The notes under the pieces were generated by a model. It did not search any database and was not told the DNA's origin. It was given only the letters and a program-made list of their open reading frames with translations. The position numbers and the translations under genes were made by a program. Below are positions 12,006 to 22,728 of a stretch of 64,000 bases of DNA, piece after piece. This DNA comes from Gambelia wislizenii (lineage: Eukaryota; Chordata; Lepidosauria; Squamata; Crotaphytidae). The first letter of the stretch is position 1. Every line of letters starts with the position of its first letter. The DNA lies in contig JAUMIR010000003.1 in assembly GCA_030847615.1 (NCBI GenBank), forward strand, positions 27,278,501 through 27,342,500, in the 5' to 3' direction.

Positions 12006-12811
12006 CACTACATTATCTGATTGTACCTCACTGATTCCTAGATTCTTGGATAGAATCTGAATCATTGATGGTCCAAAATTCCATGGAGTAACATCTGGCA
12101 TGCTGGGAGGGTGTTGATGGTAATAGTGATCATGATGCTATGGTTGGAGCCATTCCTGGATGGTGAACCATCACTACACATCTTGATTTGGAAGCATTTA
12201 CTCTAGGAATGGGCCATTGACTGGAGTGTTTTCACCCTTGGCTTTCACTGTAGGTCACATCATGCCCTAAAGAGAAAAAGAAGGTGGTGGTAATAGTGGT
12301 AGTGGGGCATCAAAGTAGAAGTGGTTGGAGATCCTTTCTTTCTCCTGTCAAGGCTGGAGGCAGAAATCACTGGGATCTGTGCCTCATTTCCAAGCAAAAC
12401 CAAAACTCTTGTTAATGTTTGTTATCATTTTTCAATCATTGGGAAAGTAGGTTGCCCAAAAGGTCTTGGGGAGCACATTTACCCCTTCATGGTTTAACTG
12501 AATGAGTGTTGCTTGAACCCCAGATAGGGCATGCTTGCCGCCAAAAGTAAGCTGGAATTTTGTGGTTGGACTGTGGCTTAGTAGATCCAGGTTCAAGTCC
12601 CTATTGAGCCAAGTAGTTTAGGGATTGGGCCAGTCACACACTCATAACTTAACCTACCTCATGGGTTACTGTGAAAGGAAAATAGGAGAAGGCATGTAAG
12701 CTTCCTTTGCTTCTTTGAAGCTGAGAACACTATGCATATTCCTTCTCTTTCCCTCTCCAGGATTGGCTCTTATTTTATATACATGCCTTATTTCCCCCTT
12801 TTTCTCCCCAG

Positions 12812-12886
12812 TTGTGTATGAACACCGGTCAAGACTGGAGAAATCTTTACAGAAAGAGAGACTTGAACATAAGAAAGCAAAAGAAG
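12812..12886 (+). CDS. GOLIM4: GOLIM4 coding exon (first in window), start of lumenal coiled coil
   Basis: Seen: a pyrimidine tract and CAG acceptor end at 12811 and a GTAACA donor starts at 12887. The exon opens with two bases finishing a Val codon and ends with one base of the next codon. It reads VYEHRSRLEKSLQKERLEHK and then KAKE, which I recognise as the GOLIM4 stem just after its membrane anchor. Known: GOLIM4/GPP130 is a type II cis-Golgi protein that cycles through endosomes and whose lumenal stem responds to manganese. The preceding exon (cytoplasmic tail and transmembrane helix) was searched for in 1-12800 and not found, so it should lie upstream. Confidence 0.93.
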
Positions 12887-14047
12887 GTAACATCATTTTG
12901 CATTTCAAAATGGACTTAATTTTTTAGAACATAACTACTTACACCGTTCTCCTAAGCAAGCAAGAGGCCCTGTTGGAAGATAGGATGTTTTCTGATTGGG
13001 CCCCACATGGTTGCTTGTCCAAAACCTGTTGTTTTGCTATGTCTTATATGCTTATTCTTTTTCATTTGATGTTTGCTGTGATTGTCTACATGTGTGTATG
13101 CATGTGCACATTTTCATCTAGGCTTTTTTTACTTTAAAATTAAACTAGTTTGTACTAATTTTAATTTAACTAAAATTAAACTAATTTGTACTAATTGTAA
13201 CTAGTTTGCTAACATTGAGCTTGCATGCTGGGAGTTTGTACATTGGAAATAAAGCTGAAATTTGGATAGGACTGAGTGGATGGGGGACAGGGTAGGTAGG
13301 TCCAGTGTAGCTTCCATTGGGACAGTGGTTGATATGAGGAATATGTAGAAATAAGCAAAAAGCAGCATGGTAAGAGTGAGAGGCACAGATAATTTGAGCC
13401 TATGGGCTTTTCTACACTGGCCAGAATACTCCACCTTCCAGCTAGTATTCTGGCTCCAGATCTGGTCTGGATTTCCTGCCCCTTACTGCAGCAAAACAAG
13501 CAGAAGTCTGTATGTACATGCCAGCCTGTATAGGCGGGTGCCTCAGCTGCTGTCGTGTGTTGTACTCTCTGAAGCCGGAAAGGAGGCCCTCAGCATCTGA
13601 TCAAGGTTGGTCACATGCAGGGGACCTTGATCATGTGCTGGGGGCCTCCTTTCCAGCTTCAGAGCAACACTGGGATGGAAGCGACTGGTGGTACAGCCTG
13701 GAGTGCAGGTACAGACTCCTACATTTCTGTGCCGGACCCATCTGTGTTTTCCTGCATGATGTGTTTTCTCAGGGGTTATTTTGAAATGCTTCAAAAGGGT
13801 TTACCCTGGCTTTGCCTTGGACTTTGTCAGTACTGTCCAGAGGCAAGTCAGGGCAAGAACCCTGCATCATTTGGACTGCAGACCTCCAACACGTGGGGAA
13901 GCCAGGGTAAATTACCTGTCTAGACAAGCCCAATGTCTCTATTGAGTCAGCCTCTCTTCCTCAGACTTGGGTAGCCATGCCAGCCAACCCTCCTTTTCCT
14001 TGGTACTATTGTTGAACACCATGTCATTCTTTTTAAAACAACAACAT

Positions 14048-14140
14048 TGAATCATAGAGTTGGAAAGGACCACAAGGGCCTTCTTTGATGTGCAGGAATA
14101 CACAACTAAAGCACTTCTGAAAGATGGTCATCTAACCTTG
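14048..14140 (-). mobile_element. CR1 LINE, 3' end fragment
   Basis: Opens with GAATCATAGAGTTGGAAAGG and ACCACAAGGGCC, the complement of the CR1 3' terminus. It is diverged and short. Confidence 0.75.
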
Positions 14141-14210
14141 GTTTGTTGTTGCTGTTTACTGCCATCAACTTGACTTTGACTTACGGTGGCCCTATGAATG
14201 AGAGACTGTA
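14141..14210 (-). mobile_element. BovB/Sauria-SINE-type 3' tail fragment
   Basis: On the - strand this reads CATAGGGCCACCGTAAGTC, then AAGTTGATGGCAGTAAACAG and a CAACAACAA end, the 3' tail shared by BovB LINEs and the SINEs they mobilise in squamates. Only the tail is present. Confidence 0.65.
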
Positions 14211-14774
14211 ATGCCCCCCCCCTTGAGAGTTTGCCTTCAGAGGACAAAGCAGACATACCATAGCCATGTCTTACTCCGGCTCAGCCTAACACCCATCTGA
14301 GTTCTCCAGAGGAGAAAGAGGTAGGAGAGAGAGCTCCAAGTCCTGAGAAAGGTGAAGGCTTTGGAATTTGGCACAAACCCAATCCTTTCCCCCCAGGCAA
14401 AATAAGAGGCTGTGCACCCACAGATGGGAAACACACTCTTGAAATATGGTCTGCAAGATGGGTGTGGCTTAAGTCAGGGGCCTTTCTGTATTCAGATTGT
14501 TAGAAGCAAACTTGTTTATCTCTCAGCCTGCATCTACTGTAAGTAACTTAATTTATAAACCTAGACTGTTTCTTGACTCAGCTACCTTGCTACTCCTACT
14601 GGGCCTTTATTCTAATTTAGGGCTTCTGACTTTTTTTTTTATCAGAAATCTCTTGTTCCATTGGCTTCTGAACTTTTGGCACTGGTGCAGTGTGAGAGCA
14701 GGACAGAGACCGCCAAGTTATTCTATTATCAACGGCCCTTTTCAGGTCTTGCAGACTCAGGGCTGTGGCATGTG

Positions 14775-15790
14775 TTTGCAATGAACAAACTGTTGGCCTT
14801 GCAAAATTCAGTCAGTTGCTCTCCTTCATTTCTTGATCTTAGGCCAAATTTTCCTGCAATAATTGATTCTCCTCTGTTTCTACTTTTGCATTCTAATCGT
14901 CTGTAAATAACAAGAAGTCCTGTTTTGGTAAGTGGTCAATCTCCTCCTGGACTCCAGCACAGAGGATGTGAGGGTGATCTGGCTGCGACATCTGTCACCC
15001 CATTGATCGCCAGGGTTGATTCGGCTGATCTGGCTGGCTAGGCGGGTGTCCCCTTCCTCCCTCACCGCTCCATGTGCATCCCTCCCGAAGCTACGCACTC
15101 GGTGGAAGAGGACGACCATCCCAGATAGAAGGAGTGTATCATTCTTCGGTCAAGGATATACGATAGCTGCACCCCCCTTCTAGAACCTCCAAACAAGCTC
15201 CAGCACAGACTCTTTCAACTTCTTTTTCTTCTGCTTCTTTAGTTGGAGCATAAACTTGGATTATGATTATATTGATGGGTTTTCCCTGAAGTGTTATTGA
15301 TATAATTTGGTTAGGCTTTTGCATTATATCCTTAGACTGCTTTTGCTACATCTTTCCTTACTATTTATGACACCCTATTTTTTCTTAGATTTTCATTTCC
15401 TAAGTAAAACGCTGTGTAATTATCTGACTCAAAATGTCCCATTCCTATCCAATTTAATTTATTCACACCAAGTATATTCCATTTCTTGTTTTACCATATC
15501 TAGCATCCCCTGATCCATGCTTCTCATAGTTCATATTCCTATAATATGTGTTGCACAGCATCAGAGTTTCTTTTCACCTCTGAGCACATCAGCAACTGCA
15601 CATCCTTTTGGTTTGAGTCCAGTTGTGTCATTAACCACAGCACTACTCATACTCCAGTACTCCAGTATCTTGTTGAGTGCCATTCCACCTAGGAGTTTTG
15701 ATTGCCTCATCATACGGTTTTTGAAAAGGAGTTTAACATGCCTTCTTCTGCATGGTAGCCTGCTTTTAATTTCTGTTCCTAGGCACTAGT
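14775..15790 (-). mobile_element. RTE/BovB-type LINE, 5' region and endonuclease, split by 7SK
   Basis: On the - strand the ORF start is near 15527 (MRSMDQGMLDMVKQEM), preceded by a 5' UTR to about 15790. The endonuclease follows: a segment with GMGHF, then QGKPINIIIIQVYAPT, then, across the 7SK insertion, VERVCAGVQEEIDHLPKQ and a decayed GDWNAKV motif near 14900 in which Trp is a TAG stop. Removing the 7SK insert and one target copy restores the endonuclease reading at the junction. The element is lost left of about 14775, so it has a 5' end but no reverse transcriptase, the reverse of the usual truncation. Confidence 0.78.
14964..15200 (+). pseudogene. 7SK snRNA retropseudogene, 3'-truncated, tailless
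   Basis: The sequence begins exactly at the 7SK 5' end (GGATGTGAGGGTGATCTGGC) and follows it through GATCGCCAGGGTTGATTCGG, GAAGAGGACGACCATCCC and TAGAACCTCCAAACAAGCTC, about nt 1-237 of the roughly 330-nt RNA. Many differences are CpG decay. CTCCAGCACAGA flanks it at 14952-14963 and 15198-15209, a perfect 12-bp target duplication. There is no poly-A; the 3' break falls in CTC, which the 7SK sequence and the target copy share. The active gene's external Pol III promoter is absent, and it lacks the 3' stem-loop, so it should be inert. 7SK normally holds P-TEFb inactive with HEXIM. Confidence 0.9.
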
Positions 15791-17078
15791 TCACTCCATG
15801 CATCTGAGGAAATAGACTAAATTATGGTACAACTTCTTTTTCTCAGTTAGTCTCAAAGGTGCTACAAGATCCCTTTGAGTACTAACAAGTGTTAGCTATG
15901 GTGCTACTACCATGGTCTCTCAGAGATCCTCTGCGAGTGTCTCCCCCCACCACTGCTGCTGCATTGTAGCTATTTGGCACATTTAGTCTGGGTCTTCAGC
16001 AGAAGCCTGTCTGACATGGGAGACCCATGTTCAAGTGGCTTCTACAAATGCAGTGGCATCTCATGGACACCTTCAGCTCTACAATTTTTAAATGAATGTA
16101 GATGTTCCATGCTGGACAAAAATGTCTAAACACTTCTATAGGGGAACTTAGGCATGCATAAGACACCTGCAGGATCTTGCCCAATATGTTGTTATGCAAG
16201 ATTGTTGGTCTCCTTGAGCTCTTAAACAGAAGAGTAGGGTGTAAATCAAATAAATAAAACAATTTATTTCACTTATCTTTCCAGTGAGCTCAGCTATGAT
16301 AATAACAGATATAGAAGAAATGTCAGTCCCATTTGTTTGATTAATGTAAGAATGTATGCCACATTCAGAGCTACGTGCAAACTTTCAGAGCAGAAATAAA
16401 CTCCTTTAAAGTAAAGTCTGATTTACTGTAGCTTTTGCAAAACAAGGGGTGATGAGTAGGTTTGTTCCATTTCAGACACTTCATCCCCTCTTTCACAGCT
16501 CTCAGATGATGTTTTGCCCTATAAGTCTTGACTCTCTTAATGGCTTTCTACTGCCATCTAATGGACAGCAATAACATTCAGATTTCCCATAACAGTATTT
16601 TCCAAATTCAGTAGATGCTTCATTCTTACACACTAGAAAATATGAATTTATTAAGGCTTTACCAGACCTTTTCTGCATAGGCAGAGTTTAGGGATATCAG
16701 GATTGGAGGAGGGCAAGTCCCTCCTGAAGGTCAGAGGTATGCGAAAGAGAGAGAGAAAGAGAGGAAGAGATATGAGGTGATGTATTTGGCTGGGAAATTA
16801 CCTACAGTTTTACAAAGTGGCAAAGATGGTTTTCTCTCTTCTCACACACTATTGTTCAGTGTATTAAAAGCCACATCACAAGCTGTTCTTTTGTTGGTAA
16901 AAGACATTGAGAGAGGTGAGGAGACCTGTCTTAATTGCATCATGCGCATGAAAATAAAAAATCCTGGGCTGACACTTCGTGATTACATAATCTTGCTCCC
17001 AGTACAGCAATACCAGTGCAACAGCAACATGGCTATTAAAATGTTAAAAGCAAAAGAAAAGAAAAATCCACCCTTATT

Positions 17079-17276
17079 AGAATCATAGAATCATATCATT
17101 GGAAGAGACCACAAAGGCCATCCAGTCCAATCCCCTGCCCAATCAAAGCATTCCCGACAGATGGCCATCCAGCCTCTGTTTAAAACTTCCAAAGGGGAGA
17201 CTACACCGCACTCCGAGGCAGTGCATTCCACTGCCAAACAGCTCTTACTGTCAGGATGTTCTTCCTACTACTTTGG
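17079..17276 (-). mobile_element. CR1 LINE, 3' end fragment
   Basis: Starts AGAATCATAGAATCATATC on the + strand and runs back through GGCCATCCAGTCCAATCCCC into the ORF2 C-terminus complement. 5'-truncated at about 17276; no intact frame. Confidence 0.83.
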
Positions 17277-19061
17277 TAAACAGTAAATACACTTACCCCA
17301 GAGCCAGGAGAGTTTGCCCTCCCCATTAAAAAGTCCCAGCTTTTGTCCTTCTACCTTCTTCTGGGGGTGGAGGCAAAGCAGTGGTGTAGGTGTATGTGTA
17401 GGATTGGGGTGGGGAATTGCTTGGGCTCAGGCCCCTAACAGGCCCTGGAGAGCCACACTTCAATTTTCGCTTCTTGAATTCCCATAAAAAAAACTTCTGA
17501 GTAGTTGAAAACTGTTGATTTCACCCCCAATAGTACTCTCAACTCATGGAGAGAGGTATTACTCCTGACCAGTTTGCCACATTTTTAGTAAGCCTCTTGA
17601 TTTTTTCAAGCCTGGGAAGGCCTTCTTTTAAACCCAGAAGTGATTAGGTCCAGTCATTCTTTTTGATTAAAAAAAAGCTACATAGGCCAAAAAGACCTTA
17701 CAAGGGTGAGCGGGGTAAAAAATGCTTGAAACGTAACAAAATGGCCAATACAATCTCAACAGAGGTGGTGGAACTACTGATGGGAAGGGGGTTCCAATCA
17801 GCTTCAAATTCTCTCTGTGTGTGGACCTTTGGCGCACCCCTGGTGTGGATGTATTGGACAGCCTCCTATTAGTGACATTTGTGCATTTAAGTGTGGCTTA
17901 CCAGTATGTATGTCTCTTCTTGGATGGGGCCCAGGGAGCTAGTCTTCGTGTTCAATCCAAAACCTTCTCCCGTAGTTGTCAGGTCCTGGGAGGGCCTGCT
18001 ACCATTGCTACAATGAACATATAGCTGTTCTGGTCTCCTATGGAACAAAATGGAAAGTGTGTTTGATCTGTGAGTGCACCTTCGTTACTTTTCCCCTCTC
18101 CAATCTGAGACCAACTGCTTCTTCATTATTTGAATTGGTTTACCCTTCCATCCCATCACTAAAAGTAAGCAATAGCAACAGAGGCCCCTCCTGTGGTTTG
18201 TCAGTTGCTGGCGTGCATGGAGGACATGGGACTTTGTGCATCATGTTCCACCTCCTCAATGGAGAATCGTAGCTGTTTTCTGATAGCTTGTCAAGTAGTC
18301 TCATCACAACTTGTGCAACAGTCTAGTCAGTTAGTACTGTCTCGCCATGTCACATTACCCCAGGGATGGACAATTGCATGGGGGTAGAGGCTGATTTTCC
18401 CCAAACCTTCCACAGGCAACTCTTCCCTCCACAATAGGCCCTAATACTTCTGTTTTCCTCTGTAGGCCCTCTCAAAATGGCAGCTGGAAGTAACGTAGTG
18501 TCAATTCCTATTGCCATTTTGAATGAGATTACAGAAGAAAAAAGGAGGTATTTGGGGGATTCTGAAGATGTTGCATGGGTAGTGTGGGAATGTTTGTGCA
18601 TGTTTTGACATATTTGAGGATTTTCTGTGTTTTCAGTCCAAAGAATTGCCCCAAAATGGTGCGGAACCTTTTTTTTTGCGGGGGGGGGCTTTGGGAGGGG
18701 ATGGTGGGGGGCTTAAAGGGCCACAAAAGTGGAGTCCAGGGGCCACATGAGGCCCTTGGATTGTCTTCCATTTGGTTGGTATATTGTCAACTTGCTCAAA
18801 TAATCCTGAAATCCTTTTGAACAGTTGTTGCATTCCCACTGGCTTAATTTTTTTTTTTTTTTAAAAGACATCATTGCTAAAATTTTAAGACTGTTATTTA
18901 TTATTTGGTTTTAAGTGAAGCTGGTTCACTTATGCAACTTGTGGTCAAGAGCACAACAACTGAGTGTGAGGAAATTGAGTTGTGTACATATGTGTAAAGC
19001 TAGATGACTTTAGATTTTCTTTGGTTTTTTTCCCGGCTGTGAGGCCGTGTTCTGGAATAGT

Positions 19062-19111
19062 TTCTTTCTGACGTTTTGCCTGCATCTGTGGCTGGCATTC
19101 TCAGAGAATGG
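19062..19111 (-). ncRNA. Decayed hammerhead ribozyme motif in Penelope pLTR (left)
   Basis: Read on the - strand: TTCT, CTGAGAATGCC, a loop with CACAGAT, GCAGGCAAAAC, GTC, AGAA. This is the order stem I, CUGANGA, stem II, GAAAC, cleavage C, stem I of Penelope hammerheads. The CUGANGA core is scrambled (GAGAA) and the core G of GAAA has become A, so it should not cleave. Confidence 0.6.
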
Positions 19112-19161
19112 TTGGGTAGGTGTGTGTGTGGAGTTTATATGCTGTGAACGTAATTGAATGG

Positions 19162-19572
19162 TTAGTTTCTGAGTATAGAAATGCAAGGCTCATTAACGTC
19201 TGTTTGGCTAATGGTTGGTTGATGGGCCATTATCTGCTGGAACTCCCCCTGTCCCTGGGTGGAATTCCTTTGTAAGTGTTGAGTTTTGATTCTATTGTTC
19301 TTCAAAACTGAGTGCCAGGTTTTGTTTACTTTTAAGGTTTCTTCTTTCCTGTTGAAATTGTCCAGGTGTTTGTGAATTTCAATAGCTTCTCTGTGCATTC
19401 TGACGCGATCATTGTTGGCCTGGTCTAAAATTTCTGTGTTTTCAAATAGCATTTGGTTTATAACATGTTCTGCTACTGCTGATTTTTCTGGCTGGCCCAG
19501 TCTGCAGTGTCTCTCATATTCCTTGATTTGTCTTTGCACACTGCAGTTAGTGGTCTTGCTGCTTAAAAACAC
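19162..19572 (-). pseudogene. Penelope endonuclease C-terminal fragment
   Basis: A 136-residue open frame. IKEYERHCRLGQPEKSAVAE and H follow an upstream C, and MHREAIEIHKHLDNFNRKEE comes later, both diagnostic of the GIY-YIG endonuclease end of Penelope-like elements. The N-terminal GIY-YIG strands and the whole reverse transcriptase are absent, so no active protein is expected. The frame reaches to NEPCISILRN near the inverted repeat. It is the best preserved Penelope coding piece in the window. Confidence 0.82.
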
Positions 19573-19698
19573 AGTAATTCTAGAAATTCTTGCATTTCTG
19601 TACCCAGAAACTAACCATTCAATTACACAAATTTACATATACTCCCCAACAGTGGTTTACAGCGTATAAACTCCACACACACACACCCCTACCCAACC

Positions 19699-19736
19699 TT
19701 TCTCTGAGGATACCAGCAAAACGTCAGAAAGAAACT
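19699..19736 (+). ncRNA. Hammerhead remnant with stem II deleted (right pLTR)
   Basis: TCTCTGAGGATACCAGC is followed directly by AAAACGTCAGAAAG. Compared with the other copies the loop and far side of stem II (about 12 nt) are gone. Core CTGAGGA is intact, but GAAA is AAAA. Non-functional. Confidence 0.55.
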
Positions 19737-19965
19737 ATTCCAGAACATGGCCTCACAGTCCAGAAAAAAACAAGGAAATCTATGCATGCCAGCCGTGAAA
19801 GCCTTCAACTTCACTAGATGACTTTGTAAGTAGAAATCATCAGTGAAAGATTGTTTGGACCTTGAAGTGCTTCCTCAGTCTCTGAATCTTTCTGTTTTTT
19901 ATTTTTATTTTTTGTCTGTGTAAACATTCTTCAAAATGTTCATTTTCTTCCCCCTTTATTTTTAG

Positions 19966-20015
19966 ACTTTCTTGTTTATAAACTTGAAGCTCAAGAAACA
20001 CTAAATAAAGGAAGG
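19966..20015 (+). CDS. GOLIM4: GOLIM4 coding exon (second in window), coiled coil
   Basis: Seen: acceptor TTTTTAG ends at 19965 and donor GTAAGT starts at 20016. The first two bases AC complete an Asp codon begun in the previous exon. The exon then reads FLVYKLEAQETLNKGR and ends on a codon boundary, so its phases fit both neighbours. This is the known GOLIM4 order directly after KAKE. The exon starts only about 150 bp downstream of a Penelope-like insertion ending at 19813. Its short length (50 nt) is normal for the coiled-coil exons of this gene. Confidence 0.92.
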
Positions 20016-20580
20016 GTAAGTGAGAATATATGATTTATAAGCTGTCTTGTAATAGTTTTCCTCTTGTATAAATATAGCTGAAAACAGAGTTCTGAATAAT
20101 TTTACTTTAATGTAATGAAGTGACATTCTTACTTGGGGATGGGCTTCTTTGAAGGGGCCTGAGGAATCATTCCAATCCTGAGATTAATTTGACTAAAGAC
20201 CAATTTCCTTCCATTTATCATTGTGATTTCAGTGTAAAGGGATGGGCCTTGATGATCTTTCCCCTTCCCTTGTAAATTTACTGTTTTAAGTGCCTCAGTT
20301 CAGAAACATTTCCCTTCAAATTGATCTTCTAATTCAAAGCAGATAAATTTTGAAGGCTTGAGGTTGCCACTGCAGAATTGTTAGCTCCTGTTTGTATTGA
20401 TGATTAATCAGTAAGAGAGGTTAAGAGACAAATCTCTTTTCAGTGTAGAGTGTGACCTGACTCTTCAGTACTAGGCAGAAATGCCAAATGAAGTTCTGAT
20501 GGTGTTTGTTGTTTCCTCCTCTGTGTGCTGATTGCCTCTTTGAATTGTACTCCATCCTGATCTGCTACACTTGAAAGATA

Positions 20581-20897
20581 CAGTAGCACCCCCCATATCT
20601 GCTGATTTGCCATCTGATGATTCAGTTATCCACGGTTGGTTACAGCGGTGTGTGTGTGGATGGGGGAGTTCTTACCTTCTTTTCCCTTGCCCCCCCCCAT
20701 GGCTCCCAGTGATAGCAATGGCAATGAGGGGCAGTTAAGGGTGGGGTGACGAATTCTCATCTCCCTTCTCTGCCTCCAGGATGGCTCCCAGTGACAGCAA
20801 TGGCAAAGGGGGCGTTCACTATTATCCCCAGACTTGATTATTTGTAGGGGCCCCTGAAAGAAATCCCCCATGGATACGGGGTGTGTGTGTCCTACTG
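20581..20897. mobile_element. Pogo/Tigger-like MITE, TA target
   Basis: Left end CAGTAGCACCCCCCATATC and right end GATACGGGG...TCCTACTG are imperfect terminal inverted repeats, each bounded by TA (20579-20580, 20898-20899). The inner inverted motifs TTATCCACGG and ATTATTTG fit the family seen again at 59752-60005. TA duplication and CAG/CTG ends point to Tc1/mariner (pogo-like). Confidence 0.72.
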
Positions 20898-22439
20898 TAT
20901 TCACTTCTAGTTGCAAGATTGACTACAGTTTGGTGTTAAACTGCATTGGAAACACATATCCTGAGAAAAGTAGCCTTTAGAACAGCAGCAAGTTCGAGAT
21001 AATCTAAAATCTACTTCTGCACTGGAAACACAGAGCCAGAAAAAAGTTTTGTTTCATAGTCCCACTGAAAGTATATTGTCAGTGCTGTAGTGTAAGGCAC
21101 TTATTCTATAACAGATTGTAGGTAAGGAAGAGGGCAGAGAGGAGAACCATAAAGATGTTTTCAGGGCGTTGGATGGGGACTCCACACTGTATAGCATAGT
21201 TGTTTTTGAGGAGAGGTTCTTACAGTAGCTTCTAAACCAAATCCAGTTGCTACTCTTAATTAGAGCAGACACTGAAACTGTGAAATTTACAGAAGTGTGG
21301 ACTTACCATTCAGCAACTGATTCAGTGATTCTACTGTAGGTGTATCTAGGCTTCTGCTGTTTGCATGGATCCTGTTCTGAGGGAAGAGGTGACCCCAGTG
21401 ACAATGACCCCAGTGACAGGGAAATTGCCAGAACCCTTAATTCAAGGGAGCATGTGATCTAGTTTCTAGTCCAGTAAGGACAGATCAAGGTGGTTGGGGC
21501 CCCAGAAGAATTCTAAAAATGACCATTCCCCCTTTGACATGCACATGTGAATAATCAATCAATAAAATACACAATACAATAGACAGCAACAGAAAAATCT
21601 CATTGTTAGCCCTGCAACTTCATGGAAACCAGCAACCTGATTCCATGTATTATTACTCAGCAACTCCACACACAAGGTCAGTTATAGCAAAAAACAGCAA
21701 TTCATCACAGTCTACCCCAACAAGAGATGCAGCAAGGTACCTGCAAAGCTGAGTGTGGGAGTGTGAGTGAGGTCACAGAGAAGGTAATATTCTGGAAAAA
21801 AGAATAGTCTTTGAAACAGCAGCAAGTTCTCAGAGAATCTAAAATCTAGTTCTTTGCATCTTAACCATAAGCATCCCCAAATCACCCATTTTACAGTAGT
21901 AAAAGTGAAAAGTGGCACACAGTACTAAAATTCCGCTTATGCATGTCTATTTGGAAGTAAGAAGGAGTAGAAGAAGGCATTTCAAGAGAAAGAATAGGCA
22001 GTTTCAGAGGACATCTGCAACCCACCCATCTGCATATAATAATGATATTGATAATAATCACCAGTGCTACACAGAAACACTGCTTTGGACCACACTTTTT
22101 TGTTCCACCAACATCTAACATTGTACAGTGAATGAAACTGACTGAAATTCCAATTTCATAAAATTAAAATCATGAGTGCAAAACAGTTTCAGGGGGATTT
22201 GTTAACCTCATAGTCACCCATTGCTCAGCCAGAAATCCATTCATTCCAGAAAGAAAACCACACTCACACAGTCTGCTCCCATTCAAATACACACAGATTG
22301 GGCTCCCTTACTCCACATACTTTCCACAGAAAATGCACCTGAATGAACCTTACCCACCCATTTCAGCTTCTTCTGACCTTTCCTATCTGTCAGACTGACT
22401 TTCAGTCTACTGGGGAGACATCTTTTCCCAGTGGGGAGG

Positions 22440-22562
22440 GCTCCAGAGCATCAGTCTGCTTTGGGTTGTCCCTCCCCATTGCTCCCGGTAGGCAGGCAAC
22501 AAACTTTTGGGACTGTCCCCGGTGAGGTCATCCAGTAGGGATGACCACCGACTGGCCAGTCT
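22440..22562 (+). repeat. DIRS left inverted terminal repeat
   Basis: Complement of 28028-28155. The shared block runs through GTCTGCTTTGGGTTGTCCCT, GGTAGGCAGGCAACAAACTT and GAGGTCATCCAGTAGGGATG, to GGCCAGTC, with few mismatches (CTGTCCCCG against TTGCCGCCA in the middle). The outermost 18-20 bases differ between ends, as in other DIRS elements, and are matched by the internal complementary region. Confidence 0.88.
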
Positions 22563-22728
22563 GTTTCCTGCCTAGCTCCTGGTAGGACGTGGATTGTTTT
22601 GCTCCCTGCAGCCTCCCCCCACGTGGTAGCCGCCATTTTGATTTAAATCCAAGAAAAAAAATTTTTTTTAAATTGGGAAAGGGATTCATTGGTGGTTTAC
22701 CTGGTGGAGAGAAGGAGTAGGGGGAGAA

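Larger units (their letters stand above)
1..12811 (+). other. GOLIM4: Upstream GOLIM4 intron (partial)
   Basis: This is the 3' part of the intron before the first exon seen here. Repeats listed separately fill 481-611, 631-839, 1803-2299, 3429-3622, 6383-6815, 7745-7860, 10108-10966 and 11624-12005. A degenerate dispersed repeat may also lie at about 8370-8512. In 840-1800, 2300-3420, 3630-6380, 6820-7740, 7870-10100, 10970-11620 and 12006-12811 I see only AT-rich unique-looking sequence, with no convincing exon, RNA gene or promoter. A short CpG-containing patch at about 4380-4440 is unexplained. Confidence 0.7.
19012..19813 (-). mobile_element. Penelope-like element with inverted pLTRs
   Basis: CTAGATGACTTT lies at 19000-19011 and again at 19814-19825, a perfect 12-bp target duplication. 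The ends are inverted copies of one sequence (GGCTGTGAGGCCGTGTTCTGG on the left; its complement form near 19735-19765). Between them, on the - strand, is the C-terminal endonuclease of a Penelope retroelement. This arrangement of inverted pLTR, coding end and pLTR is typical for 5'-truncated Penelope copies. The reverse transcriptase is missing. Confidence 0.85.
12887..19965 (+). other. GOLIM4: GOLIM4 intron with RTE, 7SK pseudogene and Penelope element
   Basis: Recognised content is a CR1 end (14048-14140), a BovB-type tail (14141-14210), an RTE 5' half interrupted by a 7SK pseudogene (14775-15790), a CR1 end (17079-17276) and a Penelope-like element (19012-19813). The stretches 12887-14040, 15800-17070 and 17280-19000 show nothing I can assign. 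A short segment at 15835-15885 shares a motif (CTCAAAGGTGCTACA) with the repeat at 7745-7860. Confidence 0.7.

Noticed and set aside
1..12811. The first GOLIM4 exon (membrane anchor)
   Set aside because: I looked for coding sequence resembling the transmembrane helix and the QQHQESLSAQLQ end with a phase-1 donor and found none.
14964..15200. A functional 7SK gene
   Set aside because: It lacks the 3' stem-loop and terminator, has insertion hallmarks (target duplications) and no upstream Pol III elements; it lies inside a LINE.
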